DNA of 64,000 nucleotides from Aestuariibacter salexigens DSM 15300 (GCF_000429145.1 NZ_AUBH01000004.1:124001-188000), one strand, 5' to 3'. Shown: positions 35,963 through 46,179, numbered from the stretch's first letter. The notes: generated by a model not told the origin, from the sequence alone. Numbers and translations are program-made.

Positions 35963-36262
35963 TTATTTTATTGGCAATAACCCATCGGCATCGCTTAGTT
36001 TTGCTAATGCCAGTAAGCGTTCTGGTACATTCTCAAATACCACATTTGAGCCTGCTTTTTGGCTATCCCTGACGATGTTGAGTAGCCAGGCCAGTCCGGC
36101 GCTATCCACTTTACTTACGCCCTGCAAATCGAACGCTCCGCCGTTGGCAATGGAAGCTGCGTACTGCTGCGAATAGTTTTTGCCCAACGTGTGCCTGTCA
36201 AGATCACCGCTAATGGAGACCCTGCTATCATTTTGCACGGTAATCTCTAGCGTCTGGCTCAC
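35963..36262 (-). CDS. mlaB: MlaB, STAS-domain subunit of the Mla phospholipid transporter
   Basis: 99 residues with one STAS domain; GAFDLQGVSKVDSAGLAWLL carries the conserved Asp-Ser-Ala-Gly loop. MlaB is the cytoplasmic partner that stabilises MlaF. The GTG start overlaps the mlaC stop by 4 bases. Confidence 0.93.
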   Translation of the reverse strand: MSQTLEITVQNDSRVSISGDLDRHTLGKNYSQQYAASIANGGAFDLQGVSKVDSAGLAWLLNIVRDSQKAGSNVVFENVPERLLALAKLSDADGLLPIK

Positions 36263-36918
36263 TCAGCTTGCTCGCTTTGGTCATTGTTCAGCACGATAGG
36301 CTTTGAAATGACATCTCGCATCTGTGCAATCACTACATCAATCCCTTCCTGACGCAGAATACTCTCAAACTCACTGCGTTTGCTGGACAACAGGCTAATC
36401 CCTTCGGCAATCATATCGTACGCTTTCCACTCGTTGGTTTGCTTACTTTTGCGCACTTTAAAAGCCACTTTGATGTCTGGCTTGCCGTCATCCTGGACTA
36501 CCGCGCGAACCGTTACGGTATTTTTATCCTCAAACTCGGATTCAGGCTCAAACATGACCGTCTGGTCATCGTAATATCCCATTGCAATCGCGTAGGTCGT
36601 GATCAGATACTCACGAAAAACCGCAACAAATTCATTACGTTGCGCTTCGCTGACATTCCTGAAGTGTTTACCCAACACCATGAACGCCGAAAATTTGTAA
36701 TCGATATACGGAAGCAGCTCTTCTTCCATGATCGTGCGCAGCACTTCAGGGTCACGCTTAATTTGAGTCTGCTCGCGTTTGATTCTATCAAAGGTGGCGC
36801 TAGCCACTGTCTGAACAAGTTGGTAAGGGTTTACTTCCTCACTATCTTGCGCTAGCGCCTGCGTTGCCAGTACCCAAAAGACCGTGATGGCTAACAGCTT
36901 GTTCAATACTACTTTCAC
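36259..36918 (-). CDS. mlaC: MlaC, periplasmic phospholipid-binding shuttle
   Basis: About 219 residues. It carries phospholipid between the outer-membrane MlaA complex and the inner-membrane MlaFEDB. Signal peptide (KVVLNKLLAITVFWVLATQALAQ), then MlaC landmarks MEEELLPYIDYKFSAFMVLG, FVAVFREYLITTYAIAMGYY and WKAYDMIAEGISLLSSKRSEF. I place the start at GTG 36918, six bases after GGAG; an ATG at 36930 overlaps that site and has only a tight AGGA, and a longer start at 36963 would mask the signal peptide. Confidence 0.92.
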   Translation of the reverse strand: MKVVLNKLLAITVFWVLATQALAQDSEEVNPYQLVQTVASATFDRIKREQTQIKRDPEVLRTIMEEELLPYIDYKFSAFMVLGKHFRNVSEAQRNEFVAVFREYLITTYAIAMGYYDDQTVMFEPESEFEDKNTVTVRAVVQDDGKPDIKVAFKVRKSKQTNEWKAYDMIAEGISLLSSKRSEFESILRQEGIDVVIAQMRDVISKPIVLNNDQSEQAE

Positions 36919-36966
36919 TCTTTTCTCCATTAATCCTAAAACGTACGCCAATTGCTGCTGCAATCT

Positions 36967-37434
36967 CTATTCGCTGTCTCTACCGAATAAAAACTGGCCA
37001 ATTAAATCTTCCAGCACGAGTGCTGATTTGGTGTCTTCGATGTAATCACCATCCTGCAAATTCTCTATCCCATCGAAACTAAACCCGGGCGTAAATCCGA
37101 TGTACTGTTCCCCCAGCAGACCAGATGTCAATACCGCAACAGAACTGGTTTCCGGGAATTCCATGTACTGCTTTGAGATGGTCATTTCCACTACAGGAGT
37201 GAAGTCACTCGGATCCAAACGAATAGAATCGACTCTGCCAATGGTCACGCCGCCGACTTTTACCGCTGATCGCTCTTTAAGACCGCCTATGTTGTCAAAC
37301 TTAGCATAAAGCCGGTAAGTCTCACCGTTACTCTCCATGCCTTGGTTGGCCACGTGTATTGCCAGCATGAGTGCCGCGGCAATCGCCATTGCAACAAAGG
37401 CCCCCACCAACAGTTCAGTTTTCCTTGAATTCAT
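36967..37434 (-). CDS. mlaD: MlaD, MCE-domain substrate-binding protein
   Basis: 155 residues: one N-terminal membrane helix (LLVGAFVAMAIAAALMLAIHVAN) and one MCE domain (YRLYAKFDNIGGLKERSAVKVGGVTIGRVDSIRLD), then a C-terminal helix. MlaD hexamers form the periplasmic lipid channel on the MlaEF core. Length and order are as in E. coli. Confidence 0.95.
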   Translation of the reverse strand: MNSRKTELLVGAFVAMAIAAALMLAIHVANQGMESNGETYRLYAKFDNIGGLKERSAVKVGGVTIGRVDSIRLDPSDFTPVVEMTISKQYMEFPETSSVAVLTSGLLGEQYIGFTPGFSFDGIENLQDGDYIEDTKSALVLEDLIGQFLFGRDSE

Positions 37435-37449
37435 TTGACGTCATAACTC

Positions 37450-38229
37450 CTAATTAATTCCGAACATAAGGGCAGTCAGCACAAAATCCAGCCCCAATAC
37501 TGCTAAAGATGAATAAACCACCGTCTCTGTGGTCGCTTTGCTGATGCCTTCTGAGGTAGGCACTGCATCATATCCCTTGAACACTGATATCCAGGTCACC
37601 ACCAGTGCGAACACGGCGCTCTTAATCACGCCGTTAAGTACGTCTTCATTCCATTCCACCGTGGCCTGCATAATTGACCAGTAGCTACCGGCATCCACAC
37701 CAAGCCAGTCAACCCCAACCAGATGCCCGCCAAGAATACCCACAGCACTGAAAATGAGCGCCAGCATGGGCATCGAAATGATGCCTGCCCATAATCTGGG
37801 AGCGATAATCCGGCGTAGCGGGTCAATTGCCATCATTTCCAGACTGCTGAGCTGCTCAGTGGCTTTCATCAAGCCTATCTCGGCGGTCAATGCCGAACCG
37901 GCACGACCGGCAAATAATAACGCGGTCACTACCGGCCCAAGTTCTCGCAGTAACGACAGTGCGACCATAGGTCCCAGGCTGCCTTCCGCACCATAGTCCA
38001 CCAGAATAGTATAGCCCTGTAGCGCCATTACCATGCCAATGAACAGGCCGGATACGATGATGATCAACAGTGACTGCACGCCAACCACGTACATCTGCTT
38101 AACCACCAGCGGAAAATGTTTAACCGGTTGCGGTTTTGCAATCACGGCACCAAACAACACCTGAGTCGCTCGTCCCAACGCGGACAAACTTTCCAGGGTA
38201 GAGGCGCCAAGGCGCGCTAGCCAATCCAT
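37450..38229 (-). CDS. mlaE: MlaE, permease of the Mla transporter
   Basis: 259 residues with about six membrane helices and the MlaE core [47 protein letters not shown] (key motifs GRAGSAL and AIDPLRR). It forms the membrane dimer bound by MlaF. It overlaps mlaF by one base. Confidence 0.95.
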   Translation of the reverse strand: MDWLARLGASTLESLSALGRATQVLFGAVIAKPQPVKHFPLVVKQMYVVGVQSLLIIIVSGLFIGMVMALQGYTILVDYGAEGSLGPMVALSLLRELGPVVTALLFAGRAGSALTAEIGLMKATEQLSSLEMMAIDPLRRIIAPRLWAGIISMPMLALIFSAVGILGGHLVGVDWLGVDAGSYWSIMQATVEWNEDVLNGVIKSAVFALVVTWISVFKGYDAVPTSEGISKATTETVVYSSLAVLGLDFVLTALMFGIN

Positions 38230-39035
38230 TAACGCACCTCCATTAGACTTTTAGCCAATTCATCTGCGGGATAATGGAAAGGTACCGGACCATCAGCGCT
38301 ACCTTGTAAGAATTGTTGTACCAGCTCGGATGAATCTTCTCGCACCTCGTCTGGCGTGCCAGAACCAATGATTTTTTGATTAGCCAGGATATATACGTAA
38401 TCTGCAATGCTCAGGACTTCTTTTACATCGTGAGTGACAACGATTGAGGTAACACCGAGACTGTCATTCAACTGTTTGATCAGCTTTACCAGTACCCCCA
38501 TGGAAATTGGATCCTGCCCCGCAAATGGCTCGTCGTACATGATCAAATCCGGATCCAGTGCTATCGCTCTGGCCAGCGCCGCACGTCGCGCCATACCACC
38601 GGAGAGTTCGCTGGGCATCAGGCCAGCAGCACCTCTCAGACCTACTGACTGCAGCTTTAGAAGCACTACTGTGCGAATGATATCCTCTTCAAGCCGGGTG
38701 TGTTCTCGCAATGGATAGGCAATGTTGTCGTATACCGTCATGTCGGTAAACAATGCACCACTTTGAAACAGCATGCTCATCTGGCGACGCACTTTAAATA
38801 ACCGGCTGCGGCGCATTGCGGGGATCGATTCACCGCGGAATAAAATGTCACCACTATCGGGTCGAAGCTGACCACCGATAAGTTTCAGCAGTGTGGTTTT
38901 TCCAATTCCACTGGGTCCCATGACGGCCGTTATCTTTCCCTTCGGCACCTGCAGTGAGATACCGTCATAGATGGTTCTACTGCCACGGCGAAACGTGAGA
39001 TCTTTTATGTCGACCAAATTGTCCGTCTGTTTCAC
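38229..39035 (-). CDS. mlaF: MlaF, ATPase of the Mla phospholipid transporter
   Basis: 268 residues; Walker [13 protein letters not shown] near residue 40, signature [19 protein letters not shown], Walker [14 protein letters not shown], and switch His in VVTHDVKE. It powers movement of phospholipid that keeps the outer-membrane outer leaflet asymmetric. First gene of the minus-strand mlaFEDCB-ibaG-murA series; the region upstream is shared with the divergent antiporter gene. Confidence 0.96.
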   Translation of the reverse strand: MKQTDNLVDIKDLTFRRGSRTIYDGISLQVPKGKITAVMGPSGIGKTTLLKLIGGQLRPDSGDILFRGESIPAMRRSRLFKVRRQMSMLFQSGALFTDMTVYDNIAYPLREHTRLEEDIIRTVVLLKLQSVGLRGAAGLMPSELSGGMARRAALARAIALDPDLIMYDEPFAGQDPISMGVLVKLIKQLNDSLGVTSIVVTHDVKEVLSIADYVYILANQKIIGSGTPDEVREDSSELVQQFLQGSADGPVPFHYPADELAKSLMEVR

Positions 39036-39345
39036 GCTAGTTCCTGTGTCTCAAATTAAAATATCGCAGTGCACCTTAGTACGGCGAGAGAGCGATATAG
39101 CATCATTTTACCTGCTTTCAAGGCCTTTCCACAAAATGAAAAAGTAACAAGGTATATTCGAAAAAATGAATAGAGGATGAATGACGCTGATGAACAGACC
39201 CAGGTTTAGCGTGGTTTGGCTCAGCATTTTTTCAAACAAGTGCTCAAAAACTATCCTGTTCATGCATTGTTTAGCCTAATTTGATAGGAAACAGACACTG
39301 TTTTTGCGACAATCATCCGATGTTTTTTGAGGTCCTTGGATTGCA
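39036..39345. other. Divergent promoter region between mlaF and yrbG
   Basis: This 310-base gap must hold promoters for both directions, but none stands out. A 32-codon open frame at 39181-39279 (ATG, with GAGG four bases upstream, hydrophobic end SKTILFMHCLA) could be a small protein but may be chance. The DNA is AT-rich with no strong hairpin. Confidence 0.5.
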
Positions 39346-40305
39346 GTGTTAATACAGGTTTGTATCTTTATCGTCGGTCTGATCGTGTTGAGCTGGAGTG
39401 CCGACCGATTTATCTATGGTGCATCTGCACTCGCACGCAACATAGGCGTGTCACCCATGATGATTGGACTGACTATCGTCGCAATGGGCTCATCAGCGCC
39501 TGAAATTGTGGTTTCTGCGACCGCGTCGATGGCCGGTAACCACAATACAGGTATTGGTAATGCAATAGGGTCCAACATCACCAATATTGCGTTGGTACTT
39601 GGACTTACAGCGCTTTTTAAGCCACTTTCCGTTTCCTCAGGTACCGTCAAGCGGGAGCTTCCCATACTGCTCGGTATCACCCTGATTGGCTGCTATTTTC
39701 TCAGCGACAGCAACTTTACTCAGCGTGAAGGACTTATCCTTATTATCATGTTCTTTGCGGTTATCGTCGGTATGGCATGGATTTCATTGAGTGTTGAGAT
39801 GGGAGATCCTCTGATCAGTGAAACCGAAGATGAGATCCCCTCGGATGTGCCAATCGGTTCTGCCGTGATGTGGGTATTAGCGGGCTTGGTATTGCTGCCG
39901 ACCAGTGCACATTTCATGGTTGAGTCCGCCGTGGATATTGCACGCTACTTTGGCATCAGCGACCTGGTTATTGGCCTCACCATCATCGCTTTGGGCACCA
40001 GCCTCCCCGAATTGGCTGCCAGTATCGCAGGCGTGGTCAAAGGTGAGCACGATCTGGCACTCGGTAATGTGATTGGCTCCAACATGTTTAACTTGCTGGC
40101 CGTACTTGCCATGCCTGGCCTTATTGCGCCCGGTATACTTGACCCTGATATTGCACAGCGCGACATTTATGTGATGCTGGGCTTGACCATATTGCTATTC
40201 TTATTCAGTTTTAATTACAGCGGCGCAAGGCGTATTACCCGATTCGAAGGATTGGTGTTCGTCGCCGCGTATATGGCATACCAATATTGGCTATTAATGC
40301 AATGA
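39346..40305 (+). CDS. yrbG: Calcium/sodium antiporter, CaCA family (YrbG position)
   Basis: 319 residues, about ten helices, with the two alpha repeats: VAMGSSAPEIVVSA...IGNAIGSNITNI and IALGTSLPELAASI...LGNVIGSNMFNL. Starts with GTG. Its location between mlaF and kdsC is the conserved yrbG locus. It is clearly a diverged paralogue of the antiporter at 12493-13458. The ion pair is predicted from family, not measured. Confidence 0.92.
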   Translation: MLIQVCIFIVGLIVLSWSADRFIYGASALARNIGVSPMMIGLTIVAMGSSAPEIVVSATASMAGNHNTGIGNAIGSNITNIALVLGLTALFKPLSVSSGTVKRELPILLGITLIGCYFLSDSNFTQREGLILIIMFFAVIVGMAWISLSVEMGDPLISETEDEIPSDVPIGSAVMWVLAGLVLLPTSAHFMVESAVDIARYFGISDLVIGLTIIALGTSLPELAASIAGVVKGEHDLALGNVIGSNMFNLLAVLAMPGLIAPGILDPDIAQRDIYVMLGLTILLFLFSFNYSGARRITRFEGLVFVAAYMAYQYWLLMQ

Positions 40306-40859
40306 CAAAACACACCACCACCTTGTACGGAGACGTCAGTGAAACGCTGTTGAACGCCATGACAGACATCAGGCTCTTGGTTCTAGATGTCGATGGGGTG
40401 TTTTCCGATGGACGTATCTATCTGGGCAACAATGGTGAAGAGCTCAAAGCGTTCCACACTCGGGATGGCTATGGCATTAAAGCTGTGGTTAAACACGGCG
40501 TCGAAGTAGCGATTATCACTGGCAGGCGTTCACGCATTGTCGAAGAGCGAATGAAAGCGCTGAATGTCGAGCACATTATTCAGGGCCAAGAAGACAAACA
40601 CCGGGCATTGACCAAATTGGCACAACGCCTAGGTCTAAAAGCCAAACATATCATGTCAGTGGGTGATGATATGCCAGACTTGGGTATGTTTTCACTGTCC
40701 GGAATCCGTGTCGCCGTCAAGGACGCCCACCCCTATGTCAAACAACAGGCTGACCTCATCACGACTCAGCCCGGCGGTTTTGGTGCTGTTCGGGAGGTCT
40801 GCGATCACCTGTTACTGGCCAAGGGCAAACTGCAATATATCCACGGAGCATCGGTGTGA
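40302..40859 (+). CDS. kdsC: KdsC, KDO 8-phosphate phosphatase
   Basis: 185 residues, a C0-type HAD phosphatase: DVDGVFSDGRIYLG (nucleophile Asp), IITGRRSRIVEERMK, and VGDDMPDLGMF (metal Asp). It makes KDO for lipopolysaccharide from KDO 8-phosphate. The ATG overlaps the yrbG stop (ATGA), so the two are coupled. In E. coli, kdsD lies between them; here it is missing. Confidence 0.94.
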   Translation: MTKHTTTLYGDVSETLLNAMTDIRLLVLDVDGVFSDGRIYLGNNGEELKAFHTRDGYGIKAVVKHGVEVAIITGRRSRIVEERMKALNVEHIIQGQEDKHRALTKLAQRLGLKAKHIMSVGDDMPDLGMFSLSGIRVAVKDAHPYVKQQADLITTQPGGFGAVREVCDHLLLAKGKLQYIHGASV

Positions 40860-41419
40860 ACCGCGTTGGCCTGAGCATATCTTCGCTGTTCGTACTGGCA
40901 CTACTGGTATATCTGCCTTCATGGCTGGAAGAAGAGCAGAGCGCGCCCATTTCAGAGCTGGAAGAAGCGTGGCGACCAAACTATCAGGCCAATAACCTGC
41001 GCACTACTCTGTATGATGAAAATGGCCGGATTAACCATCAGGTCACAGCGGTAGAGATGGAACATTATGAGTTACTGGGATTTGTTTTGTTCAAGCAGCC
41101 CCAATACACCTTATATCTGGAGTCGTCTCAACAGCCCTGGCAACTTACCGCTCAGGAAGGCACACTTTACGATGACAACCGTATTCAGTTAGAAGACAAT
41201 GTCGTCATTCGCAGTCTCAACCCGGGCGACTTTGTTCAGCAAATCACCGCTGAATTTATTGAGATAGACCTGGAAAATAAAACCATGATGTCTGATCAAC
41301 CCGTTGTGATTAGCGGCATTGAATATACGATAAACAGCAATGGCTTCGTTGCTGATCTGGAAACCAAGCAATATGAGTTACTCGACCATGTACAAACGTT
41401 GTATGCGCCTCGTTCCTAG
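40856..41419 (+). CDS. lptC: LptC, LPS-transport bridge protein
   Basis: 187 residues: one N-terminal membrane helix (LSISSLFVLALLVYLPSWL) and a periplasmic beta-jellyroll (NNLRTTLYDENGRINHQVTAVEMEHY... AEFIEIDLENKTMMSDQPVVI). LptC receives LPS from LptB2FG and passes it to LptA. GTG start overlapping the kdsC stop by 4 bases. Confidence 0.94.
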   Translation: MNRVGLSISSLFVLALLVYLPSWLEEEQSAPISELEEAWRPNYQANNLRTTLYDENGRINHQVTAVEMEHYELLGFVLFKQPQYTLYLESSQQPWQLTAQEGTLYDDNRIQLEDNVVIRSLNPGDFVQQITAEFIEIDLENKTMMSDQPVVISGIEYTINSNGFVADLETKQYELLDHVQTLYAPRS

Positions 41420-41930
41420 CCTGGCACTTCTAACTGTCGCGTTTGTTCAGCCATTCAGCCATGCTGGCCAGGATGACTTCCTGCAAGACTTAAAAGTTGT
41501 CGCACAAAAACAGTTTGTGGATGGCAAAAATAAAACATCTGTCTTTCAGAACGATGTATTGATCACGCAAGGCTCTCTGACCATTGACGCAGATGAAGTA
41601 GAGGTCATTGCCACCTTTGGCGAAGGAAAAGAAGTGATCATCGCCAGAGGTGCACCGGCAATATATACCCAAAAGCTTGACGATGGCAGCGATGTAAAGG
41701 CCCAGGCCAATGAGATTCGCTATGAACGGGAAACCCGCACGATCACTTTAACCGGGGGGGCTGAATTGCAGCAAAACAGCAGCATGGTCACCGGTGATTC
41801 CATTGTGTTTGATATTGAAAAAGAACAATTAATTGCTGAAGGCAGCGAAGAAAATGATGGTCGCGTCACCACCATTTTCCGCCCTGATGCAACTAACTCA
41901 GACAAAAAAGACGAGCAGGAACAGCCGTAA
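41388..41930 (+). CDS. lptA: LptA, periplasmic LPS-transport protein
   Basis: About 180 residues with a signal peptide (MRLVPSLALLTVAFVQPFSHA) and an OstA-type beta-jellyroll (VFQNDVLITQGSLTIDADEVEV, then ITLTGGAELQQNSSMVTGDSIVFDI). LptA oligomers bridge the periplasm. The gene overlaps the end of lptC by 32 bases if the ATG at 41388 is used, or by 17 with the ATG at 41403; neither has a strong ribosome-binding site. Confidence 0.93.
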   Translation: MYKRCMRLVPSLALLTVAFVQPFSHAGQDDFLQDLKVVAQKQFVDGKNKTSVFQNDVLITQGSLTIDADEVEVIATFGEGKEVIIARGAPAIYTQKLDDGSDVKAQANEIRYERETRTITLTGGAELQQNSSMVTGDSIVFDIEKEQLIAEGSEENDGRVTTIFRPDATNSDKKDEQEQP

Positions 41931-42656
41931 ATGCCTACTTTGAAAGCAACCCATCTGGCTAAGTCTTACAAGGCCAGACAAGTTGTAAGAGACGTCAGCC
42001 TGGAGGTGTCAACGGGTCAAATTGTCGGCCTGTTAGGTCCTAATGGAGCAGGTAAAACAACGACGTTTTACATGATCGTCGGCCTCGTACCTTTAGATAA
42101 AGGCGAGATTTTTATTGACCAGACTGAACTGACGCTACAGCCAATGCACGAGCGTGCTCGTAAAGGCATAGGTTACCTGCCGCAGGAAGCCTCCATTTTT
42201 CGTAAACTCAGCGTGTATGAAAATCTGATGGCGATTTTGCAAACTCGAAAAGAGCTGTCAGTTGACCAACGCGAGCAGGAAGCCGACGCGCTGTTAGATG
42301 AATTCAATATTAACCATATACGCAATAGTACCGGCATGAGTTTATCCGGAGGCGAACGCCGACGGGTAGAAATCGCCAGAGCACTGGCCGCAAATCCGCA
42401 GTTTATTTTATTGGATGAACCTTTTGCCGGTGTTGATCCCATTTCGGTCAATGATATAAAGAAAATTATTCAGCATTTACGAGACCGCGGGATTGGTGTA
42501 TTGATTACAGACCACAACGTCAGAGAAACCCTTGATGTATGTGAGACTGCATACATTGTTAGCCATGGTGAATTGATTGCTTCAGGTAGTGCTGAACAAG
42601 TGTTGAGCAACCAGAAGGTGCGGGATGTATACCTTGGCGAACAATTCAGGCTATAG
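41931..42656 (+). CDS. lptB: LptB, ATPase of the LPS exporter
   Basis: 241 residues; Walker [34 protein letters not shown], signature [15 protein letters not shown], Walker [13 protein letters not shown] and the switch His in [11 protein letters not shown]. It drives LPS extraction by LptFG. Begins immediately after lptA. Confidence 0.96.
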   Translation: MPTLKATHLAKSYKARQVVRDVSLEVSTGQIVGLLGPNGAGKTTTFYMIVGLVPLDKGEIFIDQTELTLQPMHERARKGIGYLPQEASIFRKLSVYENLMAILQTRKELSVDQREQEADALLDEFNINHIRNSTGMSLSGGERRRVEIARALAANPQFILLDEPFAGVDPISVNDIKKIIQHLRDRGIGVLITDHNVRETLDVCETAYIVSHGELIASGSAEQVLSNQKVRDVYLGEQFRL

Positions 42657-42717
42657 TTAAGGATAACAACACGAAAAATGAATAACAGCGATTTGCTTTC
42701 ATCAATTTAAGACGTAA

Positions 42718-44202
42718 ATGAAGCCCTCATTACAGTTAAAATTTAGTCAACAGCTCACTATGACGCCTCAACTGCAGCAGGCCATACGCCTATTGCAGCT
42801 GTCTACATTAGATCTTCAGCAAGAGATCCAGGAAGCGCTGGATTCCAATCCGCTGCTTGAAGTTGAAGAAGGCATGGACGGTAGCGCTGAGTCAGCGCTA
42901 AACGGCAATGACAAAATTGACAATGAAGCAACCACGACCGCTGACGCCGACAGTATTGAGTCAGGCCAGGCGCTTGAAAAAAACGATTTGCCTGATGAGT
43001 TACCGATCGACAGCACATGGGACGAATACTACAGCGCCTCATCCGCACCCGCACCGATGTCGTCCACCAACGACGATGAACAGATTTTTCAGGGTGAGAC
43101 CAGCGATGACATTCAAGAACACTTATTATGGCAAATGCGTCTTACCCCGTTTAGTGACACCGATCGAGCCATCGCCACTGCGATCATTGATTCTATAGAT
43201 GAATCGGGGTATCTGACCTGTAGTCTTGAAGATATCTTGGAGAGCCTTGACTCTGATGAAATCGACGGCGAGGCCATCGAGCTGGACGAAGTTGAATGCG
43301 TGTTAAAACGTATTCAAATGTTTGATCCTGTAGGTTCAGGTTCGCGCACACCTCAGGAATGTTTGCTGGTGCAGCTTCGTCAGTTCTCCGACGACACCCC
43401 CTGGCTTAACGAAGCAAAATCTCTGATCACAGAACATAGTGATTTGTTGGGTAGCAAAGACTATCGCACGCTGATGCGCAAGACTAAACTCAAAGAAGAT
43501 GAGTTGCGTCAGGCCATGATGTTATTACAATCGCTCAACCCTCGTCCTGGGAGCGCGCTTATTACCAGCGAGCCTGAGTATGTCATTCCGGACGTGTCTG
43601 TGGCCAAGAAAAACGGCCGCTGGGTCGTTGAACTGAACCCTGACAGCTTGCCAAAGCTGAATATCAATCAGCAGTACGCTGCGATGAGTCGCAATGCCCG
43701 CAATAATGCTGACTCACAGTTCATTCGCTCGCATATGCAAGAAGCCAAATGGTTTATCAAAAGTCTGGAAAGCCGCAACGAGACATTAATGAAGGTGGCA
43801 AACTGTATCGTACAGCAGCAAGTCGGCTTTTTTGAGCACGGTCCTGAGATGATGAAGCCAATGGTGCTCAACGATGTTGCGGAAATGGTGGACATGCATG
43901 AGTCGACGATCTCACGGGTGACCACGCAGAAATATATGCACACCCCCAGAGGTATCTTTGAACTGAAATATTTCTTCTCCAGTCATGTTGCAACAGAATC
44001 CGGCGGAGAATGCTCATCAACGGCAATACGGGCATTGATTAAAAAACTGGTGGCAGCAGAGAAGCCTAACAAGCCACTTAGTGACAGCAAGATTGCTCAA
44101 TTGTTGGCCGACCAGGGTATTAAAGTGGCCCGGCGAACAATAGCAAAATACCGGGAATCACTGTCGATTCCACCGTCTAACCAACGTAAGAGCCTAATTT
44201 AG
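42718..44202 (+). CDS. rpoN: RpoN, RNA polymerase sigma-54
   Basis: 494 residues. Region I is Gln/Leu-rich ([23 protein letters not shown]), an acidic region II follows (about 50-120), then the core-binding domain and, near the C-terminus, the DNA-contacting helix-turn-helix and the RpoN box [10 protein letters not shown]. It directs transcription from -24/-12 promoters with enhancer-binding proteins, often for nitrogen and motility genes. Followed by hpf, ptsN, rapZ and npr, the standard rpoN operon. Confidence 0.96.
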   Translation: MKPSLQLKFSQQLTMTPQLQQAIRLLQLSTLDLQQEIQEALDSNPLLEVEEGMDGSAESALNGNDKIDNEATTTADADSIESGQALEKNDLPDELPIDSTWDEYYSASSAPAPMSSTNDDEQIFQGETSDDIQEHLLWQMRLTPFSDTDRAIATAIIDSIDESGYLTCSLEDILESLDSDEIDGEAIELDEVECVLKRIQMFDPVGSGSRTPQECLLVQLRQFSDDTPWLNEAKSLITEHSDLLGSKDYRTLMRKTKLKEDELRQAMMLLQSLNPRPGSALITSEPEYVIPDVSVAKKNGRWVVELNPDSLPKLNINQQYAAMSRNARNNADSQFIRSHMQEAKWFIKSLESRNETLMKVANCIVQQQVGFFEHGPEMMKPMVLNDVAEMVDMHESTISRVTTQKYMHTPRGIFELKYFFSSHVATESGGECSSTAIRALIKKLVAAEKPNKPLSDSKIAQLLADQGIKVARRTIAKYRESLSIPPSNQRKSLI

Positions 44203-44228
44203 GCTTACCATCAGAAGGAAGGCGCCTT

Positions 44229-44516
44229 ATGCAAATCAACCTAACTGGTCATCATGTCGAAATTACTGATTCGCTGAGAAACTATGTCGACACCAAGTTT
44301 GAAAAGCTTGAACGTCATTTTGACCATATCAACAATGTTCACGTCATCCTCAACGTCGAGAAGCTGAATCAAAAAGCAGAGGCCACGCTACACCTTAACG
44401 GAGGTGAAGTGTTTGCAACATCAGAGCATGAAGATATGTACGCGGCAATTGATTCCTTGATAGACAAATTGGACCGTCAGGTGATTAAGCATAAGGAAAA
44501 GCTCAAGCGCCACTAA
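44229..44516 (+). CDS. hpf: HPF, ribosome hibernation-promoting factor (short form)
   Basis: 95 residues, the short HPF/YhbH form: MQINLTGHHVEITDSLRNYVDTKFEKLE, then EATLHLNGGEVFATSEHEDMYAAID and a Lys-rich tail. It helps form inactive 100S ribosomes in stationary phase. An AGAAGGAAGG site precedes the ATG. Confidence 0.94.
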   Translation: MQINLTGHHVEITDSLRNYVDTKFEKLERHFDHINNVHVILNVEKLNQKAEATLHLNGGEVFATSEHEDMYAAIDSLIDKLDRQVIKHKEKLKRH

Positions 44517-44532
44517 CATCTCAATCACCATA

Positions 44533-44976
44533 ATGGAAATAAAAGACATCCTCAGCCCAGACTGCGCTCATTGCGCAGTCGAGGGCAGCAGCAAAAAACG
44601 CATTTTAGAAACCATCAGTCTGATCGCCTCAGAACATCAACCCGATATTGAGCAAGCCACCGTGCTGGCCAGTTTGATGAACAGAGAAAAAATGGGCAGT
44701 ACCGGTATTGGCAATGGCATTGCCTTACCCCATGGACGTCTGCAGGGGTTAAAAGATGTCACCGCTATTTTGGTGACGACTAAAACCGGTGTCGACTTTG
44801 ACGCCATGGACAATCGCCCCGTGGATATATTCTTCGCCATCCTGGTACCCGAAGACCAGGCCGATGGACATCTGCAAACTCTTGCTACCATTGCTGGCAA
44901 ACTGAACGATAAAGAGACAGTACAAGCCATTCGCGACGCAAATAATGACGACGCATTGATTAAGGCGATTTTATGA
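44533..44976 (+). CDS. ptsN: PtsN, EIIA component of the nitrogen PTS
   Basis: 147 residues of EIIA(fru/Ntr) type; the phosphorylated His is in GIGNGIALPHGRL near residue 66. It receives phosphate from Npr and regulates potassium transport and other targets. Its stop overlaps the rapZ ATG. Confidence 0.95.
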   Translation: MEIKDILSPDCAHCAVEGSSKKRILETISLIASEHQPDIEQATVLASLMNREKMGSTGIGNGIALPHGRLQGLKDVTAILVTTKTGVDFDAMDNRPVDIFFAILVPEDQADGHLQTLATIAGKLNDKETVQAIRDANNDDALIKAIL

Positions 44977-45818
44977 AACTGATTATCATCAGCGGTCGCT
45001 CGGGGTCAGGCAAATCCATTGCCTTACGCGCCTTGGAAGACCTTGGCTACTACTGTGTTGATAATATTCCCGTTAACTTGCTACCGACCCTGACACACAC
45101 GGTCGTTGATGAGTACGATCAGGTCGCTATCAGCATTGACGTGCGCAATCTGCCGAAGAACCCTCATGAACTGGTTGAAATCCTGGACTATCTGCCCGCA
45201 ACCTGGGACATGACCATCGTCTATCTGGATGCCAGCGATGATATGCTGGTAAAACGATTCAGTGAAACCCGGCGTTTACACCCTCTGTCGCGACAGAATA
45301 AATCTCTGGATGATGCCATTCAGGCCGAGAGTCAGCTGCTGGCGCCGATAGCCGAGCGCGCTGACTTATATCTGGATACCGATAAGTTATCCGTGCATCA
45401 GCTGGCCGAACTGGTACGAGAACGGATCCTTGGCAAGAAAAGCTCACGACTGGTATTGGTCTTCGAGTCCTTTGGTTTTAAGTATGGCATTCCCAAAGAT
45501 GCTGATTACGTTTTTGATGCACGCTTTCTTCCCAACCCACACTGGGAGCCAGACTTGAAACATTTAACCGGCCTGGATGCTGATGTGGAAATCTTTCTTG
45601 GTTCACAACCCATCGTGACCAAATTTATCTGGCAGATCCAGAACCTTATCTCTACCTGGCTTCCGCATCTGGAACGTAATAATCGTAGCTATGTCACAGT
45701 GGCCGTGGGCTGTACCGGCGGGCAACACCGCTCAGTGTATGTCTCAGAAAGTCTGGCAAAAACCTTCAGTGCATCGCACCCCGATGTGCAAATCAGGCAC
45801 CGTGAGCTGAATCGATAA
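44973..45818 (+). CDS. rapZ: RapZ, RNase adapter / nucleotide-binding protein
   Basis: 281 residues; Walker A GRSGSGKSIALRALEDLGYYCVDN at the N-terminus and the C-terminal domain with CTGGQHRSVYVSESLA. In E. coli RapZ presents the sRNA GlmZ to RNase E and so controls glucosamine-6-phosphate synthase. It overlaps ptsN and npr at both ends, so translation is coupled. Confidence 0.95.
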   Translation: MKLIIISGRSGSGKSIALRALEDLGYYCVDNIPVNLLPTLTHTVVDEYDQVAISIDVRNLPKNPHELVEILDYLPATWDMTIVYLDASDDMLVKRFSETRRLHPLSRQNKSLDDAIQAESQLLAPIAERADLYLDTDKLSVHQLAELVRERILGKKSSRLVLVFESFGFKYGIPKDADYVFDARFLPNPHWEPDLKHLTGLDADVEIFLGSQPIVTKFIWQIQNLISTWLPHLERNNRSYVTVAVGCTGGQHRSVYVSESLAKTFSASHPDVQIRHRELNR

Positions 45819-46090
45819 TGGCGCTGCAACAGACGATTACCATCATTAACAAACTTGGCTTGCACGCCAGAGCAGCGACACAATTAGTACAATTGGCCAA
45901 TCAGTTTGACGCTGATATCACGCTGCAGCTGGGTGACAAATCCGCCTCTGCGAACAGCGTGCTGGGGATCATGATGTTGGAAGGTAATCAGGGTAAAGAC
46001 ATCACTGTGGTCACAGATGGGAAAGACGCCAAACCAGCCATGCAGGCAGTTGTAGAGTTAGTTACCGCAAGATTTAACGAAGCAGAATAG
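45818..46090 (+). CDS. npr: Npr (HPr-like phosphocarrier of the nitrogen PTS)
   Basis: 90 residues; the phosphorylated His is in GLHARAATQLVQLA (residue 16), and the regulatory serine region is ASANSVLGIMML. It transfers phosphate from EI(Ntr) to PtsN. EI(Ntr) itself (ptsP) is not in the window. Confidence 0.95.
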   Translation: MALQQTITIINKLGLHARAATQLVQLANQFDADITLQLGDKSASANSVLGIMMLEGNQGKDITVVTDGKDAKPAMQAVVELVTARFNEAE

Positions 46091-46179
46091 CGACTTTAAC
46101 GCTGCCAAAACCATCCCCCTTGATGTACACTGTTTCACAAATGCAGCATGCTTTTCAATAGCTTACTGGTGCACATCAA

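Noticed and set aside
46091-46179. Mg riboswitch (M-box or similar) before mgtE
   Set aside because: The gap is only 89 bases and shows no conserved M-box blocks or terminator hairpin.
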